Of a stretch of 64,000 bases of DNA, positions 59,224 through 64,000 are shown one piece after another. A program made the translations under genes and the position numbers. Origin of the DNA: Vicia villosa (lineage: Eukaryota > Streptophyta > Magnoliopsida > Fabales > Fabaceae); assembly GCF_029867415.1 (NCBI RefSeq), contig NC_081184.1, forward strand, positions 77,350,364 through 77,414,363. The letters run 5' to 3'. Under the pieces are notes generated by a model. The model saw only the letters and a list, made by a program, of their open reading frames with translations. It ran no database searches and was not told the DNA's origin. Position 1 is the stretch's first letter. Each line of letters starts with the position of its first letter.

Positions 59224-61147
59224 TGCAACACCCCATAAAATTCTTTATTTAATTTAATTAATTTTTTTATTAAATATTAGAATTAAATAGAATTATTTGA
59301 GAACATGGATGAAATAAGGCTAATGGGCCAGTGTTGTAAGTAGCAGTTGGGGGGTGTATCAGTTGCAAAGCCCTTTTCTAAAATTAAGTTATATTTTCAT
59401 AAAATAGAAAAGAGGAGTATTTTGTGAAAAGAGAACCAAAAAGGGAGCAGAAGAGTTGAACGTGAAATTGGGAGAAGAGCAAGTGCGAAGAGAAAGAGCA
59501 TCCAAGAATTCGACATCGAGGTAAGGGGGGATTCTTCTCATTAACCTCTATTATGGGTATTATGAATGATTCGATCGATTTCGTATGTTAGGATTCCGAA
59601 TTGGATTATATGTCGGTGTTTGGGGTTTTGGGGTTTGTAGGACTTTAGGTTCAAATTATGATGTATGATGCAATTGTGTTGTTGTGAATGATGTTTGATG
59701 TTGATTACTGATGTTAATACCTGTTAGAAGCATGTATAAATGTGTATTTTCGTGCTATGATGAGATTTTGGACGTGTTGAAATGATTGGGTTCGCACTTG
59801 GGATGAAAACAGTGCTGCAGGAAAATGATTTTTCTGCTATATCAGTAATGTAACCGGTTACATGAGGGAAGTAACCGATTACATGGTCTCAAACAGGCGA
59901 AGAATTGCATTTCGCGATGATGTAACCGGTTACATCATTTAGGTAACCGGTTACCACTGGGTGAAATTGAAAAATAAAAGTTACTGTCAGTGATGTAACC
60001 GGTTACATCATTTAGGTAACCGGTTACCACTGAAGCTTTTTGGAAAAATACTTATTTTAAATATCCGTAACTTTTAAACCGTTAATCCTTTTTGTACGCC
60101 GTTTCGAGTACTTGGTAGATGAATTAATGCCCTATTTTATGATGTATATTAGGGGATTATAATTTAAAAATCACTTTGTTGGTTTTGTGGATTGTGTTTG
60201 GTGATAGTTGAATAATAGTATGAATATGCTATGCAGTGTTTCTAGCTATTATGATTGATGAATGGTAATATATTTGTGGTGGTAAATGTATTATGCTGTG
60301 ATGAATATCAAATGGTTGTGATATTATTATGCTTGTGTGTTGTGACATAAATGATTATGAATTGTCGGTGGATGTTAATGATGAGCATGTTGTGGTTGAT
60401 GCATGCATTTCATAATCATGTTGTGGGCTGTATCCTTTACGGTGGTGGGACAGCGGTAGCTAATTCCCATTGTGTGGAATTAGTGAGAGAAGTAGCCGAA
60501 TCTTTATGGTGGTGGATCGGTGAGATGGGTTATCCCATGATTGGTACCACATGCATTTAGTTGCATTGCATTAGGTTGTTGTGTATAATTGTAACATGAA
60601 TGGAAGTGGTCCAATGTTGCAATTTGTGTGTATTTTAGTATGAATGACTGCATTTGATAAATGTTGCTATGCTATCTGAATATAATTGATTTGGGTGATT
60701 AATGTATGGATGAAGTTGTATTGTTTATATTCCTATAACATTTGTTAATGTGAATGAAACTCACCCTTACTGTTGTTATTTTTCAGATTAAGGAGTAGCT
60801 TGTATACTTGGTGAGGATTAGCTCGTCAAGTAGCTCGTTAGAGTCAGTTGGGTCTGTGTCATGCTCTGGTCGTGTAACACCGGGAACGTTATTTTAGAGT
60901 TGTTTGATAAACTTCTGTTTTGTTTATGGTTTATGGTTGAATTATGAGTCTATGACTCCGGTTGTTTGATTATTCAGTTGTTAAGAATATTCCGCTGTGT
61001 TAACATGCTACCTGAATAATTTTGGTTTATCGTTCCTTATATGGCATGACATGAATGTTTATTTATTTTATTGGAGTTGTAATGCCCTTTCTCATGTTTT
61101 ACTCTGATTTTTGAAAAATTTTCCGCGGGGTTTAGAAGGGTGTTACA
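59224..61147 (+). repeat. 5' LTR of the Tekay-like element (1.9 kb)
   Basis: The ends TG...CA carry near-perfect inverted termini (TGCAACACCC / GGGTGTTACA). An internal block holds six GTAACC-type palindromes (59848-60028). No protein gene is supported in it. Confidence 0.85.
59848..60028. repeat. Six copies of a GTAACCGGTTAC palindrome
   Basis: GTAACCGGTTAC occurs within longer palindromes (GATGTAACCGGTTACATC and GGTAACCGGTTACC) at about 59848-59863, 59918-59935, 59942-59955, 59992-60009 and 60015-60028. A changed copy, GTAACCGATTAC, is at 59871-59882. The last four form two alternating pairs about 74 bases apart. Confidence 0.9.
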
Positions 61148-61151
61148 ATAG

Positions 61152-61163
61152 TGGTATCAGAGC
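61152..61163 (+). other. Primer-binding site, initiator tRNA-Met
   Basis: TGGTATCAGAGC, four bases after the LTR end, is the standard complement of the initiator tRNA-Met 3' end. The short leader to 61283 has no gene. Confidence 0.92.
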
Positions 61164-61283
61164 ATAGTCGGTCGTTTGAGTCAGAGTCTTAGAGTCGGTT
61201 AATCCTTCGTATACGACTAGTGTAAGGTTGACACTGTCGATACTTCTTGTTCTAATGAATATTGTTTGATATTTAGCAGAACA

Positions 61284-64000
61284 ATGGCCGGAAGAGGAGG
61301 AAGAAACGACGACGCGATCGCTGAGGCTCTGGGCATGATTGCTGGTGTGTTGGGAGGGAATGCCAATGGAGCTGGTATTGGTGCTGACAGGCAGCTGAAC
61401 AGTTTTCAGAGGAACAATCCTCCTTTGTTCAAAGGCACGCACGATCCCGAAGGCGCTCAGAAGTGGCTGAAGGAAATTGAAAGGATCTTCCGAGTGATCG
61501 ATTGTGCTGAGAATCTGAAGGTGAGGTATGGGACTCACATGCTGTCTGAAGAAGCTGATGATTGGTGGATGGCTAGTAGAGATGAACTTGAATCTGCAGG
61601 TGTAGCGATTACTTGGGCTGTATTCAGGCAAGAATTCCTGAGGAGGTACTTTCCTGAGGATATTCGGGGCAAGAAAGAAGTTGAGTTTTTGGAGCTGACA
61701 CAAGGTAACATGACGGTACCGGAATATGCTTCAAAGTTTGTTGAGCTGGCCAAATACTATGTTCACTATAACAATGATGAAGCGAGCGAATTTTCGAAGT
61801 GTGTTAAGTTCGAGAATGGTCTCCGTGATGAAATTAAGCAGGGAATCAGGTACCAAAGGATTCGTCGGTTTGCTGATTTGGTAGATTGTAGTTGAATCTA
61901 TGAAGGGGATAACCTGAAGCTGAAGTCATCTCACTCCCGTGAGTTAGTTGACAAGAAAGGGAAGAAGCCTATGGACCGTGGTAAACCATATGGTAGAGGT
62001 AATTATAAAGCTGGAAGTTGGAAGAAGCCTAGTGGGGGAGACTCTAGTGCTCCTGTTAAGTGCTTTAAGTGTGGAGAACCGGGACATCGCGTTCATGAGT
62101 GCAAAAGCGAAGAGAAGAAGTGCTACCGGTGTGGTAAGGCAGGCCACATTGCTGTTGACTGCAAAGGAAGGACTGTGACTTGTTATAACTGTGGTGAAGA
62201 GGGCCATATCAGTCCACAGTGTCCTAAGCCAAAGAAGAATCAAGCTGGGGGTAAAGTTTTCGCTTTATCAGGTTCAGAGACTACTCCAGATGATCGATTG
62301 ATTAAAGGTACGTGTTTTATCCATGGCACTCCTTTAATTGCAATAATAGATACTGGAGCAACTCACTCGTTTATTTCATTGGATTGTGCTAAACGTCTGA
62401 ACTTGGAAATATCTGATATTCATGGAAGTATGATCATTGACACTCCTGCGTCGGGTTCAGTGACTACTTCGTTTGCCTGTTTGAACTGTCCAATTGATAT
62501 TTTTGGTAGAGAGTTCGGAATGGACTTAGTATGCCTTCCGTTGGAACAACTTGATGTCATCCTGGGTATGAATTGGTTGCAATTTAATCGGGTTCATATC
62601 AACTGTTTCACGAAGACAGTTATTTTTCCTGAAGATGTCAGTGTCGAGGATTTAGCAATGACTGCTAGACAAGTGGATGAAGCCATGAAGGACGGGGCTG
62701 CCGTGTTTATGTTGATTGCATCCATGGAAGTGAAGAAGAAAGCGGTGAGTAGTGATTTACCAGTAGTATGTGAATTTCCAGAAGTTTTTCCAGAAGATGT
62801 AAGAGAGTTACCGCCAGAGAGGGAGGTAGAATTTGCTATTGAGTTAGTTCCTGGAACTAGTCCTGTGTCAATGGCACCGTATCGTATGTCGGCATCTGAA
62901 TTAGCAGAATTGAAGAGTCAACTGGAAGAGTTACTGGAAAAAGAATTCATTCGTCCTAGTGTGTCGCCGTGGGGTGCGCCGGTGTTATTGGTAAAGAAGA
63001 AAGAAGGCTCTATGAGACTGTGTGTGGATTATAGACAGCTGAATAAAGTTACTATCAAGAATCGGTATCCATTGCCGAGGATTGATGATTTGATGGATCA
63101 ACTGGTTGGTGCGAGTGTGTTTAACAAAATTTACTTGAGGTCGGGATATCATCAGATTCGGGTGAAGACGGACGATATTCAGAAAACGGCATTTAGAACA
63201 AGGTATGGTCATTACGAGTATACAGTGATGCCATTTGGAGTAACTAATGCGCCGGGGGTTTTCATGGAGTATATGAATAGGATCTTCCATCCTTATCTGG
63301 ATCAGTTTGTGGTGGTATTTATCGATGATATTCTAATATATTCTAAGAGTGAAGAAGAACATGCAGAGCATCTGAGAGTGGTATTAGAACTACTGAAGGA
63401 AAAGAAACTTTATGCGAAACTGTCAAAGTGTGAGTTCTGGCTAAGTGAAGTAAGCTTTCTTGGGCATGTAATTTCTAAAGATGGTATTGCCGTTGACCCA
63501 ACGAAAGTAGAAGCAGTGTCTCAATGGGAAGCTCCGAAGTCAGTTTCTGAAATCCGTAGTTTCCTTGGTCTTGCGGGTTACTATAGAAAGTTCATTGAAG
63601 GTTTCTCGAAGTTAGCGTTACTGTTAACTAAGTTGACTAGGAAGGGTCAAGCATTCATCTGGGATTCGAAATGTGAAGAAGGATTCCAAGACTTGAAAAG
63701 GAGATTGACTAGTGCGCCGATCTTGATTTTGCCGAATCCGGCGGAATCTTTTGTTGTATATTGTGATGCTTCATTGTTGGGATTAGGAGGTGTACTAATG
63801 CAGAATCAACAGGTAGTCGCTTATGCGTCGAGGCAACTCAAGGTACATGAGAGAAACTATCCGACTCATGACTTAGAGTTGGCAGCAGTGGTATTTGTGT
63901 TGAAATTGTGGAGACACTATCTGTATGGTTCGAGGTTTGAAGTGTTTAGTGACCACAAGAGCCTGAAGTATCTATTTGATCAAAAAGAGCTGAATATGAG
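61284..64000 (+). pseudogene. Tekay-like gag-pol polyprotein, 5' part with a stop and an altered RT active site
   Basis: The frame starts MAGRGGRNDD and is open to the window end apart from TGA 61893-61895 in gag (after RRFADLVDCS). Gag includes YGTHMLSEEADDWW and EFLRRYFPEDIRGKKEVEF. Three CCHC knuckles follow ([42 protein letters not shown]). The protease has [14 protein letters not shown] has [13 protein letters not shown], then [11 protein letters not shown] where the family has Asp in place of Tyr (codon TAC 63132-63134), which removes a catalytic residue. FIDD is intact. RNase H ([29 protein letters not shown]) reaches the edge. The stop and the Tyr both imply this copy cannot move by itself. 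Confidence 0.92.

Larger units (their letters stand above)
59224..64000 (+). mobile_element. Tekay/Del-like Ty3/gypsy retrotransposon, 5' part
   Basis: The 5' LTR runs from TGCAACACCCC (59224) to GGGTGTTACA (61147); the ends are inverted copies apart from one C/T change. The primer site TGGTATCAGAGC matches initiator tRNA-Met. A single gag-pol frame with one stop runs off the right edge. The frame order and three zinc knuckles suggest the Tekay/Del group of chromoviruses; the integrase chromodomain that would prove it is outside the window. It inserted in a coding exon of B3 gene 3. The adjoining TTTGC (59219-59223) should be one copy of the target duplication. Confidence 0.88.

Overview
This window looks like nuclear DNA of a plant with a large, repeat-rich genome, most likely a legume of the pea/vetch group. 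The evidence is several Ogre-like Ty3/gypsy retrotransposons with very long LTRs (3-6 kb), primer-binding sites matching the 3' end of tRNA-Arg, an ORF1 upstream of gag, and a spliced gag-pro/pol junction. There is also a plant-type Helitron with RPA-like and Rep-helicase genes, and plant-only B3 domains. I see no ordinary single-copy host gene that clearly lies outside transposable elements.

The oldest layer is a Helitron-like block (about 6199-59223 after discounting insertions). Its order is an RPA-like gene (+; 6199-6973 and 40672-42237), a small B3-domain gene (-; 43081-44220), a Rep/helicase gene (+; 44651-47616 and 53660-55968), and two more B3-like genes (-; 56357-57055 and 57837-59223). 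The RPA gene and Rep-helicase are decayed by stops, altered splice sites and a changed Walker A residue. Two of the three B3 genes still splice into uninterrupted frames.

Retrotransposons then broke this block. (1) Ogre-like element A enters from the left edge (1-6198) and cuts the 5' part of the RPA gene. (2) Ogre-like element B (6985-40280, target duplication CCATG) sits in an RPA intron. (3) A gag-only Ogre relative, element C (17385-29792, target duplication AACAT), sits inside the intron of element B's own gag-pro/pol transcript. (4) A 6.0-kb solo LTR (47617-53654, target CGCGG/CGCAG) splits the Rep-helicase and is related to element A's LTR in opposite orientation. (5) A Tekay/Del-like Ty3/gypsy element (59224 to beyond 64000, tRNA-iMet primer site) cuts the last B3 gene. 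Two 294-bp foldback MITEs with 9-bp target duplications (40365-40658, 58643-58936) sit in introns.

The items most worth a second look are the repeated association of B3-domain genes with a Helitron, a tandem array of mini-hairpins with compensatory stem changes in the gag-only element, tRNA-like A/B boxes recurring in three LTR families, and the nested insertion inside a retrotransposon intron. All coordinates were read by eye. Exon boundaries are predictions from splice motifs and reading frame.
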